Below are positions 26,613 through 36,439 of a DNA stretch of 64,000 nucleotides, in pieces. A model generated the notes under the pieces. The model saw nothing but the letters and a program-made list of their open reading frames with translations, had not been told where the DNA came from and made no database searches. Source of the stretch: Grimontia celer. GTDB lineage: Bacteria; Pseudomonadota; Gammaproteobacteria; Enterobacterales; Vibrionaceae. Position 1 is the first letter of the stretch. Every line of letters starts with the position of its first letter. Both the position numbers and the translations under genes were made by a program. The DNA lies in assembly GCF_900055185.1 (NCBI RefSeq), contig NZ_FIZX01000001.1, positions 2,232,001 through 2,296,000 on the forward strand. The letters are read 5' to 3'.

Positions 26613-27746
26613 ATGCGCAAAAGAATTATTAAGCCTCTCGTCGCTTGTATCGCGCTGGCATCGGCCTCTATCAACGCTGCATGGTACGAAGTGACTGGGA
26701 TTAGCACGGTTTTAGAAAGCAAAGAGCAGGCAAGAGAACGAGCCTTGGAAGATGCCATATATCAGGCACTAAAATTCTCTGGGGCTGATATTGCCGGCCT
26801 GACAAGCGTCCGTCCTTACCTGAAAGAAGCGAAAGATGACTATCTTTTCAGCGGCGATGAAATTCGTCATATTCAGGTGCTTAAAGCGAAGGAGAAAGGC
26901 GGTGTCATGAAATTGACAGCGCGTATCGACATCTATCCGACGGCAAATGCTTGCCACAAGCATCAATACAAGAAAGGCTTGGTGTTGGGACGTTTTGATA
27001 TTGTGTCCCCTCAACATGCAGCGTTAGGCGGCATTTTCCAGTTCGGGGACGACTTCACCGTTTTACTTCAGCGTCAATTTGAAACCCAAGCGCAGAGCTT
27101 TGTGGTTCAGGGCATTACCCCTTACTCCATTTCTCCCTCACAGCCTCACATGGCCACAATGGTGGCGGAAGATACTGGCGCACAATATCTGATGGTCGGC
27201 ACTATCACTGACATGACAGCAACGATTGATCAGAAAGTGCTGAGAAGAGATCAAACCAACAGGCAGCTAGCTCTGTCTATCGATGTGATTGATGGAAAGT
27301 CCGGTGAAGTGATTTACCAGAATATCTACAGAGACATTGCCTCCTGGCCTTTTGAGCGTCACAGCAAAGTGGACACAAAAACAGCGCGTTTCTGGGCATC
27401 TCCTTACGGTGAGATGGCCCAGCGTATGAGCCGTAATATCCTGCTAGATCTTGAAAGCAACTTGGCATGCCGCGCCACGACTCCAGAGATCGTTTCAATC
27501 AATGGGCAAACCGGGCAAATCAATGCCGGACGTATTCATGGCGTGAAACATGGCGACGTGTTAGCGCTATGGCACAACGCTTCTTTCACCGACCAATACG
27601 GCATTCATCGTACACAGATGAAAAAGAGCGAGATAGGGCTCTCGGTAACCCGAGTCTATGAGAGCTCAGCAGAAGTCGCGGTCTCCCCGGTCGAGCTTGG
27701 CCCAAGCATTCAGATAGGCGATTTGGTAACCAAATACACTCAATAA
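26613..27746 (+). CDS. flgT: FlgT flagellar H-ring protein
   Basis: 377 residues from ATG 26613 (MRKRIIKPLVACIALAS), a Sec signal peptide cleaved after INA; an in-frame TTG at 26598 would only lengthen the n-region. The N-terminal domain (WYEVTGISTVLESKEQARERALEDAIYQAL) and the C-terminal SH3-like part (INAGRIHGVKHGDVLALWHNASF) are the FlgT pattern. It is periplasmic and needed for the H ring and for MotX/MotY assembly in Vibrio. A poor sigma-54-like match (TGGCTATATTCTCGCT, 26515-26530) and one TTGCCGC heptamer (26547-26553) lie upstream. Confidence 0.94.
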   Translation: MRKRIIKPLVACIALASASINAAWYEVTGISTVLESKEQARERALEDAIYQALKFSGADIAGLTSVRPYLKEAKDDYLFSGDEIRHIQVLKAKEKGGVMKLTARIDIYPTANACHKHQYKKGLVLGRFDIVSPQHAALGGIFQFGDDFTVLLQRQFETQAQSFVVQGITPYSISPSQPHMATMVAEDTGAQYLMVGTITDMTATIDQKVLRRDQTNRQLALSIDVIDGKSGEVIYQNIYRDIASWPFERHSKVDTKTARFWASPYGEMAQRMSRNILLDLESNLACRATTPEIVSINGQTGQINAGRIHGVKHGDVLALWHNASFTDQYGIHRTQMKKSEIGLSVTRVYESSAEVAVSPVELGPSIQIGDLVTKYTQ

Positions 27747-27759
27747 GTCCTTTAAAGCC

Positions 27760-27787
27760 TTAACGTTACAGCACAATTGGGTATACT
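27760..27787 (+). promoter_or_regulatory. Likely sigma-70 promoter of tRNA-Arg
   Basis: TTAACG, 16 nt, TATACT, followed by a GC-rich discriminator (CCGGCG) as often seen at stable-RNA promoters. Confidence 0.45.
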
Positions 27788-27825
27788 AATCATCCGGCGT
27801 TGATATTCTTCACATCAGCGCCAAC

Positions 27826-27901
27826 GCTCCCATAGCTCAACAGGATAGAGCAGTCGCCTCCTAAGCGATCGATCGGGGTTCGAGTCCCTGTGGGAGCGCC
27901 A
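27826..27901 (+). tRNA. tRNA-Arg (anticodon CCT)
   Basis: Cloverleaf read by eye: acceptor GCTCCCA pairs with TGGGAGC, discriminator G, encoded CCA. Anticodon stem TCGC/GCGA encloses loop CTCCTAA, anticodon CCT, reading AGG. The T-loop GGTTCGAGTCC is typical. 76 nt including CCA. Confidence 0.95.
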
Positions 27902-27976
27902 TTTTTAATATCACCAACGCCACTAGTTCACTCCTTTTCTTCCAGCTTGTGTCAATTTACAGCCTTTTGCAGATAT

Positions 27977-28006
27977 AAAAAAACGCCTGCAAGGCAGGCG
28001 TTTTTT
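27977..28006. terminator. Bidirectional terminator between tRNA-Arg and porin 1
   Basis: 8-bp GC-rich stem ACGCCTGC/GCAGGCGT extended by A/T pairs, loop AAG, with A-run and T-run on either side. Confidence 0.9.
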
Positions 28007-28026
28007 GTCATTCAATTCGCAATCAA

Positions 28027-29409
28027 TTATTTGATAGTGAAAGGAATTGTCAGAGTCACTTTGATGTCGCTCTCGTCTTGGAACAGGTTGGTATATGGTG
28101 CCCAGTTACCTGCATCCGTGTCGTTCACGTACTCGGTGTAGTACATGCCCAGGTTTGCACCTTGCAGCGCGCCGTTTTGGATTGCGTAGTTAGCAAATAC
28201 ACTACCTGCGTATTCGAACAGGTCATCTGCACCAGCTACATCAGTAGATGCCATACCGAATGCACCGCTGATACCTGCGCTGAAGCCAGGAGCACCCAGG
28301 TCAGTGAAGTCACGCGCTACAGAAGCAAACGCCGCAAATTCGCCGTCGTGGTTGAAGTCAGAACGGTTGTTCCACCAGATGTCGTAAGTACCGTTTGAGC
28401 CGCCGTATGCTTTAGTCAGACGGTAGGACATGTTACCAATCAAAGATGCATCTTTGTCTTCAGCAACGGTGTAAGTTGCTTCTGCACGAACATTGTACGC
28501 ACCGAAAGATTTAGCAGAAAGGAACGCCAGCTGGAATGCAGTACTGTCAAACTGACCGTCATCCTCTACAACATACAGTTGTGGAGACAAGTACAGGCCG
28601 CCGTCAGTAGTGTACTTCACTTTAACGTGAGCGTTTTTACGGTCGCCATCAGTCAGGCCCGCGTAAGCAACGTCTAACAGAAGGCCGTTGTCAAAGGTGT
28701 AACGACCACCGATTGAGTACGCATCACCCGCATCAGTTTTACCGTCTGCTTCGCGGAAACCGTAAGTGTCTTTGAACCAAGGAGCCTTGTATTCAGTTGC
28801 GTAGACGAAACCTAGTTGCAGGTTATCTTGGTTGTAGCCAATTTCACCACCAGTGTAGCTACCCGCTGCGTATGACCAGTTCACACCAATCGCACCAGGT
28901 ACGGAAGGTTGGAACCAACCAGCTTTCGCTGTCACGCTGTCGCCGAACTTAAATTTAGCAGCTGCAGTTTGCACAGCAACGCCATTGTCAGTACAGCCTG
29001 AATCCCATTCACCTTCACAGCCAGTGTTAGCATCTGGTTGCATGTCATATGGGTTGTTAACGTTCCAGAAGTTCATCTCATGGTCAGGGCTACCATTGTT
29101 GTATAGATCGAATGTGCTATACACGTTCAGATCCAAACCAGCAACGTCGCCAACATAGCCAGACGCGAAGCCCAGGTTCATCATTACTGAACCATGGTCT
29201 AGGTTAGTGGTTTTAGGTGTATCTTGACCGGTAGCTGAATCAAAGCCGCCACGAGTACGGTCGCGGAACCAAAAGTTAATGCCACCAGAGATAGATGAAT
29301 CTTCAAAGAAGCCTTCAGCCTGAGCAGTCGGTGCAGTAATCATTGATGCGCCAGCGATTACACCTACAACCGCCATGCTCAGCATAGAGCGTTTAAACAG
29401 TTTTTCCAT
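28027..29409 (-). CDS. Outer-membrane porin, OprD/chitoporin-like (porin 1)
   Basis: 460 residues. Signal peptide (first ~31 residues, cleaved after AQA). The mature protein has alternating beta-strand character and ends in an aliphatic/aromatic strand (DIKVTLTIPFTIK), typical of outer-membrane barrels. It shares with porin 2 a start MEK, early strand motifs, and a late motif (NGTYDIWWNNRSDFNHDGEF here; NGTWQQWWDALSDWNQDSQI there). Together these resemble OprD/ChiP channels for sugars or small substrates. CRP-like sites lie far upstream. The exact substrate is not evident. Confidence 0.7.
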   Translation of the reverse strand: MEKLFKRSMLSMAVVGVIAGASMITAPTAQAEGFFEDSSISGGINFWFRDRTRGGFDSATGQDTPKTTNLDHGSVMMNLGFASGYVGDVAGLDLNVYSTFDLYNNGSPDHEMNFWNVNNPYDMQPDANTGCEGEWDSGCTDNGVAVQTAAAKFKFGDSVTAKAGWFQPSVPGAIGVNWSYAAGSYTGGEIGYNQDNLQLGFVYATEYKAPWFKDTYGFREADGKTDAGDAYSIGGRYTFDNGLLLDVAYAGLTDGDRKNAHVKVKYTTDGGLYLSPQLYVVEDDGQFDSTAFQLAFLSAKSFGAYNVRAEATYTVAEDKDASLIGNMSYRLTKAYGGSNGTYDIWWNNRSDFNHDGEFAAFASVARDFTDLGAPGFSAGISGAFGMASTDVAGADDLFEYAGSVFANYAIQNGALQGANLGMYYTEYVNDTDAGNWAPYTNLFQDESDIKVTLTIPFTIK

Positions 29410-29460
29410 GGAATACTCCTAAAATTTCAATTTAAACCGATGGGGAGTTCGTCACTCTTA

Positions 29461-29501
29461 GTTGGCCGCCGAGAGCAACGACACCGGTGTATTTATTGAT
29501 T
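29461..29501 (-). promoter_or_regulatory. Leader motif shared with porin 2
   Basis: Plus-strand GTTGGCCGCCGA followed by GAGCAACGAC and then TATTTATTGATTT; nearly the same series occurs at 33225-33260, in both cases about 50-90 nt before the porin ATG. It probably lies in the mRNA leader and could be a small-RNA or protein target. Confidence 0.5.
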
Positions 29502-29679
29502 TAATGTATCAACGAGTCGAAAGCTTAATTCGTAACGATAAAAAAAAAATCTGAGACTGCGGGAACTTTGAAACGCCTCAAAATTAAAATATAAAACAAT
29601 ATATAGTCATATATATCATTGACTTAGGTTAGTTAAAAAAACATAAAAAAGGCGCACTTTTTAGCTTTACCAGAGTGCA

Positions 29680-29695
29680 TCTGATCCTGATCACG
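29680..29695. promoter_or_regulatory. CRP-like site, weaker
   Basis: TCTGA-N6-TCACG, two departures from TGTGA-N6-TCACA, about 270 nt upstream of porin 1. Confidence 0.3.
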
Positions 29696-29775
29696 CAAAC
29701 CAAAAGAAAAAGGAGCCTTATCCTCAAAAAGAGAAATAGATAAAGCGTCATATATTGATCTGATTCTCATTTCTT

Positions 29776-29791
29776 TCTGATGAAAATCACA
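29776..29791. promoter_or_regulatory. CRP-like site upstream of porin 1
   Basis: TCTGA-N6-TCACA, one departure from the CRP consensus. It lies between the gltX terminator and porin 1. The 462-bp gap 29410-29871 otherwise holds AT-rich DNA, the leader motif and the gltX terminator. Confidence 0.45.
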
Positions 29792-29810
29792 CTTATTCAA
29801 CCTATCAGCA

Positions 29811-29842
29811 AAGAAAAAGCCCCTGAAGAAATCAGGGGCTCA
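29811..29842 (-). terminator. Terminator of gltX
   Basis: 9-bp stem AGCCCCTGA/TCAGGGGCT with a 5-nt loop, followed by TTTTTCTTT on the minus strand. Confidence 0.9.
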
Positions 29843-29871
29843 ATTGTTATGCGTCCAATTCTCGATTGTTG

Positions 29872-31293
29872 TTACTGAGCTTCACGCTGTGCGATAAACT
29901 CTAAAGCTTGTTTGATACGGGAAACAACACGAGCTTTACCAATCAGATCCATTACCGCATCAACGGATGGTGACTGACCCTGGCCTGTTACAGCAACACG
30001 AAGTGGCATACCCACTTTACCCATCCCTAACTCGAGCTCACTGCAAACGTCAGCGATAAGTTGGTGGAGGTTTTCAGTGTTCCACTCTTCAATAGACTCA
30101 GCTTTACTTAGTGCCAACTCTAAAGCTTCTTTTGCCACAGGACGAAGATGCTTTTTCGCTGCACCCGCTTCAAACTCTTCGAAGTCTTGATAAAAATAGC
30201 GACATTGTTCAGCCAATTCGATCAAAGTGTTACAGCGCTCACCAACAAGCTTTATCACATCAGTGATAGCCGGGCCGTTACTAACATCAATCTCTTTTGC
30301 ATCAAGATGCCACTGCAGGTATTTCGCTACATAATCTGGCTCAGACGTCTTGATGTAATGATTGTTCAACCAAAGCAGTTTATCTGTGTTGAATGCAGAT
30401 GCTGACTTACTAACCGATTCAAGATTAAACAACTGAATCATTTCATCTAGAGAGAAGATTTCCTGATCACCGTGAGACCATCCCAAGCGAACAAGGTAAT
30501 TCAGCAGTGCCTGTGGAAGGTAACCGTCATCTCGGTACTGCATCACACTCACTGCGCCATGGCGTTTAGAGAGTTTTGCGCCGTCATCACCCAGAATCAT
30601 TGAGCAATGTGCGAACTCTGGTACTGCCGCACCAATAGCTTTGTAAATGTTGATTTGGCGAGGAGTATTGTTGATGTGGTCTTCACCACGAACAACCTGA
30701 GTAATACCCATATCCCAGTCATCAATGACCACACAGAAATTGTATGTCGGGCTGCCATCTGTTCGGCGGATAATTAGATCATCTAACTCACTATTTGCGA
30801 TTTCGATGCGACCACGGATTTTATCTTCAAAAACCACAGAGCCTTCTTTCGGATTGCGGAAACGAATACAAAACGGTGAATCTTCCGTTGCTGCTTCATT
30901 CGCTGCAACCACTTTAGGATGGTCTGCATCATAACGCGGCTTCACGCCCGCAGCCATTTGCTCTTCGCGGATTTCATCCAACAGTTCTTTTGGCGCATAG
31001 CATTTGTATGCTTTATCTTCTGCAAGTAATTGATCAACAACTTCGTTGTAACGATCAAAGCGCTTGGTTTGATAGTACGGTCCTTCATCCCAATCAAGTC
31101 CCAGCCACTCCATGCCTTCAATGATGGCATCGATAGCTTCTTGGGTTGAGCGCTCTAGGTCAGTGTCTTCGATACGAAGAACAAATTCACCACCAGTGTG
31201 TTTGGCACAGAGCCAAGAATACAGTGCAGTACGCGCACCACCTACATGCAAGAAGCCTGTTGGGCTTGGAGCAAAACGAGTTTTAACAGTCAT
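29872..31293 (-). CDS. gltX: Glutamyl-tRNA synthetase
   Basis: 473 residues, normal length. Class I synthetase motifs are present: the HIGH-type motif as HVGG ([16 protein letters not shown], residues 7-22) and KLSKR ([12 protein letters not shown], about residue 238). It charges tRNA-Glu with glutamate. It stands alone between two porin genes with its own promoter and terminator. Confidence 0.98.
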   Translation of the reverse strand: MTVKTRFAPSPTGFLHVGGARTALYSWLCAKHTGGEFVLRIEDTDLERSTQEAIDAIIEGMEWLGLDWDEGPYYQTKRFDRYNEVVDQLLAEDKAYKCYAPKELLDEIREEQMAAGVKPRYDADHPKVVAANEAATEDSPFCIRFRNPKEGSVVFEDKIRGRIEIANSELDDLIIRRTDGSPTYNFCVVIDDWDMGITQVVRGEDHINNTPRQINIYKAIGAAVPEFAHCSMILGDDGAKLSKRHGAVSVMQYRDDGYLPQALLNYLVRLGWSHGDQEIFSLDEMIQLFNLESVSKSASAFNTDKLLWLNNHYIKTSEPDYVAKYLQWHLDAKEIDVSNGPAITDVIKLVGERCNTLIELAEQCRYFYQDFEEFEAGAAKKHLRPVAKEALELALSKAESIEEWNTENLHQLIADVCSELELGMGKVGMPLRVAVTGQGQSPSVDAVMDLIGKARVVSRIKQALEFIAQREAQ

Positions 31294-31352
31294 GTTAATC
31301 CTATAACGTTCAGCGTGATTGAATAGAACGGAGGGATTTCCGATAGGGCGCT

Positions 31353-31381
31353 ATTGTATGCTGTGAGCGCAGTCAGGACAA
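31353..31381 (-). promoter_or_regulatory. Likely sigma-70 promoter of gltX
   Basis: Leftward TTGTCC, 17 nt, TACAAT; predicted start about 53 nt before the gltX ATG. Confidence 0.4.
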
Positions 31382-31438
31382 CGTCTGAAAGTCTCTGGGC
31401 GACTGCCTTTCAAAAGGAAAATTAGGAATGAGAAATAG

Positions 31439-31468
31439 GAAAGCCCCGATCGGGACATCGGGGCTTTC
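31439..31468 (-). terminator. Terminator of the small secreted peptide gene
   Basis: 12-bp stem GAAAGCCCCGAT/ATCGGGGCTTTC with a 6-nt loop, 21 bp past the stop; the T-run in the minus direction is short and interrupted. Confidence 0.75.
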
Positions 31469-31488
31469 AAAGCATATAGATGAGAAGG

Positions 31489-31689
31489 TTACATCTCATA
31501 TTTATATGGGGCTGGTACTTCTCCGCCTCGGCCTCTGCAAAGAACGGGTGGCATCATTGTTGATTCTCCGTTAATAATGCATGGTCTTTCCCAAAGAGTC
31601 GGCCCTGCATTTGAGGTGCTAGCTTGAGACACTCCCACACCAGCAGCCATAACCACCGAAAACATCACAATTGTTTTTAAAATACGCAT
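31489..31689 (-). CDS. Small secreted peptide of unknown function
   Basis: 66 residues from the ATG at 31689, chosen because an AGGAG ribosome binding site precedes it and it begins a signal peptide (MRILKTIVMFSVVMAAGVGV, likely cut after SQA). The mature part is about 43 residues, contains two Cys (in RPCIING and PVLCRGRG) that could form one disulfide, and is rich in Pro, Gly and Met. It has its own terminator. No family was recognised. It could be a periplasmic peptide, a secreted peptide or a metal-binding peptide; none is shown. Confidence 0.65.
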   Translation of the reverse strand: MRILKTIVMFSVVMAAGVGVSQASTSNAGPTLWERPCIINGESTMMPPVLCRGRGGEVPAPYKYEM

Positions 31690-31840
31690 ATTTCTTTCTC
31701 CTATTGCGTGATATTGCTCGCAATTTGAGAATAGAACAGGTTGTTTTTTTTGTGACAAAAATAAGAGCTTTTTTTTTCTATTCAAATCAGATGATTAATC
31801 TTAATCACCCACACAGCTCCCTGAATAATCGACAAGCACA

Positions 31841-31870
31841 AAAAAGCCCCCGCAAAAGCGAGGGCTTTTT
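31841..31870 (-). terminator. Terminator of porin 2
   Basis: Stem AAAAAGCCCCCGC/GCGAGGGCTTTTT (one mismatch) with loop AAAA, T-run on the minus strand. Confidence 0.9.
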
Positions 31871-31884
31871 GTTAAATATATCTC

Positions 31885-33171
31885 TTACAGGAAGTTGTAA
31901 GGGATGATTACTTGCAGACGGAAGTCTTGGCGAGCGTAATCAGAGTTGTCGTTCATGTCGCGCTCAAGGTGAGTCGCGTGGAAACGAATGGTAGAACCTT
32001 TCAGTGAACCATTTGGTACTGAGTAACCGATAGTACCGTTAACTGCGTACTCAGCGTCAAAACCAACTTGCTCTTCGCTGATGTCAGACAGAGCTACACC
32101 TGCGTAGGCAAACCAACCTTCACCCAGGTCGAAGTTGAAGCGGTTGTACCAAGCGATTTGGCTGTCTTGGTTCCAGTCAGACAGTGCATCCCACCACTGC
32201 TGCCAAGTACCGTTGTTCGAACCGTATGCACGAACAGTACGTGGAGAGAACTCTGCAGAGTTCTTAGTGTGAGTGTAACGAATTTGAGAGTCCCACTTCA
32301 CATCACCCAGAGGCATTGCGAACTGGATACCATGGTGAGCACCAAGACCATCATAAGTAGACTTGTCGTTTACAGCGTAGATACCGTAACCCAGGCTCCA
32401 ACCGTCAGCAGCGTAGTTAAACTTAGCTGCGTAAGAAGTAGAGCTATCGTCTGAGCCACCGTTTGCCAGGTTAGCTTGACCAACACCCAGGTCTACAGAA
32501 ACATCACCAACAGCACCAACAAGACCTACAGAGTGAAGGAAGTCAAACGCTTGTTTTTCTTGTGGTGTTCTTTGAACAGTTTCCCACCAAGGTGCAGTGT
32601 GTTGATCTGCAAAACCATAGCCCAGAGTCCAACCGTTCAGGTCAACGAATGCTTTACCACCGCGGTAAGTACCTGGTACGAAAGACCAAACGTTACCGAT
32701 GGTACCAACACCCATTTGGGTCAGGCCGATGTCACCGCGAATAGAATCAGTTTTAAACTTGATTGCAGCTTTAGTCGCCTTGAAAGTACCTTGAGTGTCT
32801 TGACCACCCCAGCCGTCACACAGAACGATTTCGTTACATGCGCCGTTGTTGTAAAGAGAACCACCCAGGTAACCACCAAGGTCAACACCAATCGCACCAG
32901 CATAACCAGATGAGAAGTTAACACCTAAGTTCCAATCGCTGTAGTTGAGGTTTTCAGTCCACTCAGCGTCTGCACCAATTTTACGGTGGCGGTAGCGCGT
33001 GTCAGAAACAACAACAGTCGACAAAGAAGCGCCTTCAAGAAACTCATTCAGTTTCTCTACGTACTGATCACCAGCTGCACTTTCAGTAGCAGCTTGTGTT
33101 GGCATTGCCGCAACACCTAGGATTGCTGCAGTCAAAGCAGACACTTTGAAAATGGTTGAACGTTTTTCCAT
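31885..33171 (-). CDS. Outer-membrane porin, OprD/chitoporin-like (porin 2)
   Basis: 428 residues. Signal peptide of about 27 residues (cleaved after TQA). Barrel-type strands throughout and a terminal strand ending DFRLQVIIPYNFL. It is paralogous to porin 1. It lies next to ligA; in V. cholerae a putative chitoporin gene (VC0972) is also the neighbour of ligA, which supports orthology with ChiP (synteny from memory). It would let chito-oligosaccharides or other small substrates cross the outer membrane. A CRP-like site upstream and a chitin LPMO gene 10 kb away fit a chitin-use role, but specificity is inferred. Confidence 0.72.
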   Translation of the reverse strand: MEKRSTIFKVSALTAAILGVAAMPTQAATESAAGDQYVEKLNEFLEGASLSTVVVSDTRYRHRKIGADAEWTENLNYSDWNLGVNFSSGYAGAIGVDLGGYLGGSLYNNGACNEIVLCDGWGGQDTQGTFKATKAAIKFKTDSIRGDIGLTQMGVGTIGNVWSFVPGTYRGGKAFVDLNGWTLGYGFADQHTAPWWETVQRTPQEKQAFDFLHSVGLVGAVGDVSVDLGVGQANLANGGSDDSSTSYAAKFNYAADGWSLGYGIYAVNDKSTYDGLGAHHGIQFAMPLGDVKWDSQIRYTHTKNSAEFSPRTVRAYGSNNGTWQQWWDALSDWNQDSQIAWYNRFNFDLGEGWFAYAGVALSDISEEQVGFDAEYAVNGTIGYSVPNGSLKGSTIRFHATHLERDMNDNSDYARQDFRLQVIIPYNFL

Positions 33172-33224
33172 GGAAAATAACTCCTAAAAGGGATTTTTCA
33201 GAATTCCGAATCATCGCCGTAATG

Positions 33225-33260
33225 GTTGGCCGCCGAAGCAATGACTCGTTTATTCGATTT
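33225..33260 (-). promoter_or_regulatory. Leader motif shared with porin 1
   Basis: Plus-strand GTTGGCCGCCGA, AGCAATGAC, then TTTATTCGATTT; counterpart of 29461-29501. Confidence 0.5.
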
Positions 33261-33529
33261 TCTAAAACGGCTCAATTTCCCCGATTTAGATTTTTTGTTA
33301 CCGATTGAACTCTCCCTCAACCGATGAGTCTCAGACTACTTTCAGCTGAAAAAACATCAACGAGAACTTTATTTGTTATTAAAAAAATATGACTCGGTGC
33401 AAAGTTCCATCCATGTTCGTGATCGAGATCCCTTATTTAGATAAATACATAAAAACAAAAACATAAAACATTTAAAAACAATAGCTTGACGGGGTTTTAT
33501 TGGTGGTAAAAATACCAGAAAGACCGTAT

Positions 33530-33545
33530 TGAGATCGTTATCACA
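33530..33545. promoter_or_regulatory. CRP-like site upstream of porin 2
   Basis: TGAGA-N6-TCACA, one departure from consensus, about 360 nt before the porin 2 ATG. The 530-bp gap 33172-33701 otherwise holds the leader motif, AT-rich DNA and the ligA terminator. Confidence 0.45.
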
Positions 33546-33651
33546 TATTCATTTTCGAGACGACGAAATGAATTTCCAGTCGTTTTAACGGCCAAATTTC
33601 ACCTCGTGAAATATCTGAAATGGATCGCAAAAGCGCTTGGGGCGGGGCATA

Positions 33652-33680
33652 AAAAACGCCAGCATGATACTGGCGTTTGT
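33652..33680 (-). terminator. Terminator of ligA
   Basis: 9-bp stem AAACGCCAG/CTGGCGTTT, 7-nt loop, six T on the minus strand. Confidence 0.88.
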
Positions 33681-33701
33681 GGATGATTTGTATTTAATGG
33701 A

Positions 33702-35723
<2,022 letters not shown>

Positions 35724-35868
35724 CTAGTTTGCTTCACCACTTTTTAGTGGCTTGGATATTGAGAATGTGCGCCAGTATACCCGAACTCCCACAAGGCGCG
35801 AAAATACCGCTTGTTGATAATGCATCCATGCGATTATGATGCTGTCAGATTTATCATTGAGTGACACC

Positions 35869-36333
35869 ATGAAGGGTAACGCATTAAGACACAATGGCAG
35901 TTTGGGCACTTTGCTCGCGTTGCTGCTTGTCTTTTTTTCGCTGCCATCATTCGCGGCAGACTCTGTCGACACTAACAGCGATCACTCAAACTGTCTGGTG
36001 GTCACTCACCATGAAGCGCAAACGTCAGCACAAGATGCGCTCACTTCGTTAAATGCTGAGCACCGGGCGCCAGCCAAATCGCTCACACCTAGTTTATCCA
36101 CTTTACTCAGAAACGGTTCCTGGCTGCCAGAAAGGCTTGCCAACACTGAACCTGAATATGAACTCGTTATCGAGCTGGCAAACGTTGCCACTTTGCTTGA
36201 TTACTATCATTACGACGACACTTTCAGCCACTGGCACGACTGGACTCGCTCTCCCCCAGCGACCAGGCACCGTATCGCGGGCTGGAAAGATTCCAATCTG
36301 CAATACCGATTCATTTCTCAAGCTCAAGCCTGA
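35869..36333 (+). CDS. vemP: VemP-like export-monitoring arrest peptide upstream of secD2F2
   Basis: 154 residues from the ATG at 35869 (MKGNALRHNG), preferred over an in-frame ATG at 35836 because it gives a compact signal peptide (LGTLLALLLVFFSLPSFA) and has GAGTGA upstream. The last 36 residues are dense in aromatic and basic residues: FSHWHDW, RSPPATRHRIAGWKDSN, LQYRF. Vibrio VemP (159 residues, encoded directly before secD2) has a signal peptide and a C-terminal arrest sequence that stalls the ribosome unless export pulls it free; stalling opens the secD2 ribosome binding site. Size, signal peptide, C-terminal character and position all fit. Which Gln (145, 151 or 153) would be the stall residue is unresolved. 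Confidence 0.8.
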   Translation: MKGNALRHNGSLGTLLALLLVFFSLPSFAADSVDTNSDHSNCLVVTHHEAQTSAQDALTSLNAEHRAPAKSLTPSLSTLLRNGSWLPERLANTEPEYELVIELANVATLLDYYHYDDTFSHWHDWTRSPPATRHRIAGWKDSNLQYRFISQAQA

Positions 36334-36373
36334 ACTTCAAATCCCAGCTGATTTCCATCGGCGAACTAAACAC

Positions 36374-36388
36374 GTCCACGCAGTGGAC
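36374..36388 (+). promoter_or_regulatory. Hairpin in the vemP-secD2 leader
   Basis: GTCCAC-GCA-GTGGAC between the vemP stop and the secD2 start. In addition CTCGCTC at 36245-36251, inside vemP, is complementary to GAGCGAG at 36429-36435, which overlaps the secD2 ribosome binding site. These are candidates for the VemP-controlled RNA switch; the true fold needs calculation. Confidence 0.4.
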
Positions 36389-36439
36389 TAAAGATTTGAC
36401 GTATTTGCCGTAAATGTTTTGCGGTGACGAGCGAGAGCT

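Noticed and set aside
27826-27901. tRNA-Arg as an integration site for a genomic island
   Set aside because: No integrase gene follows and no repeat of the tRNA 3' end was noticed; downstream genes are porin and gltX.
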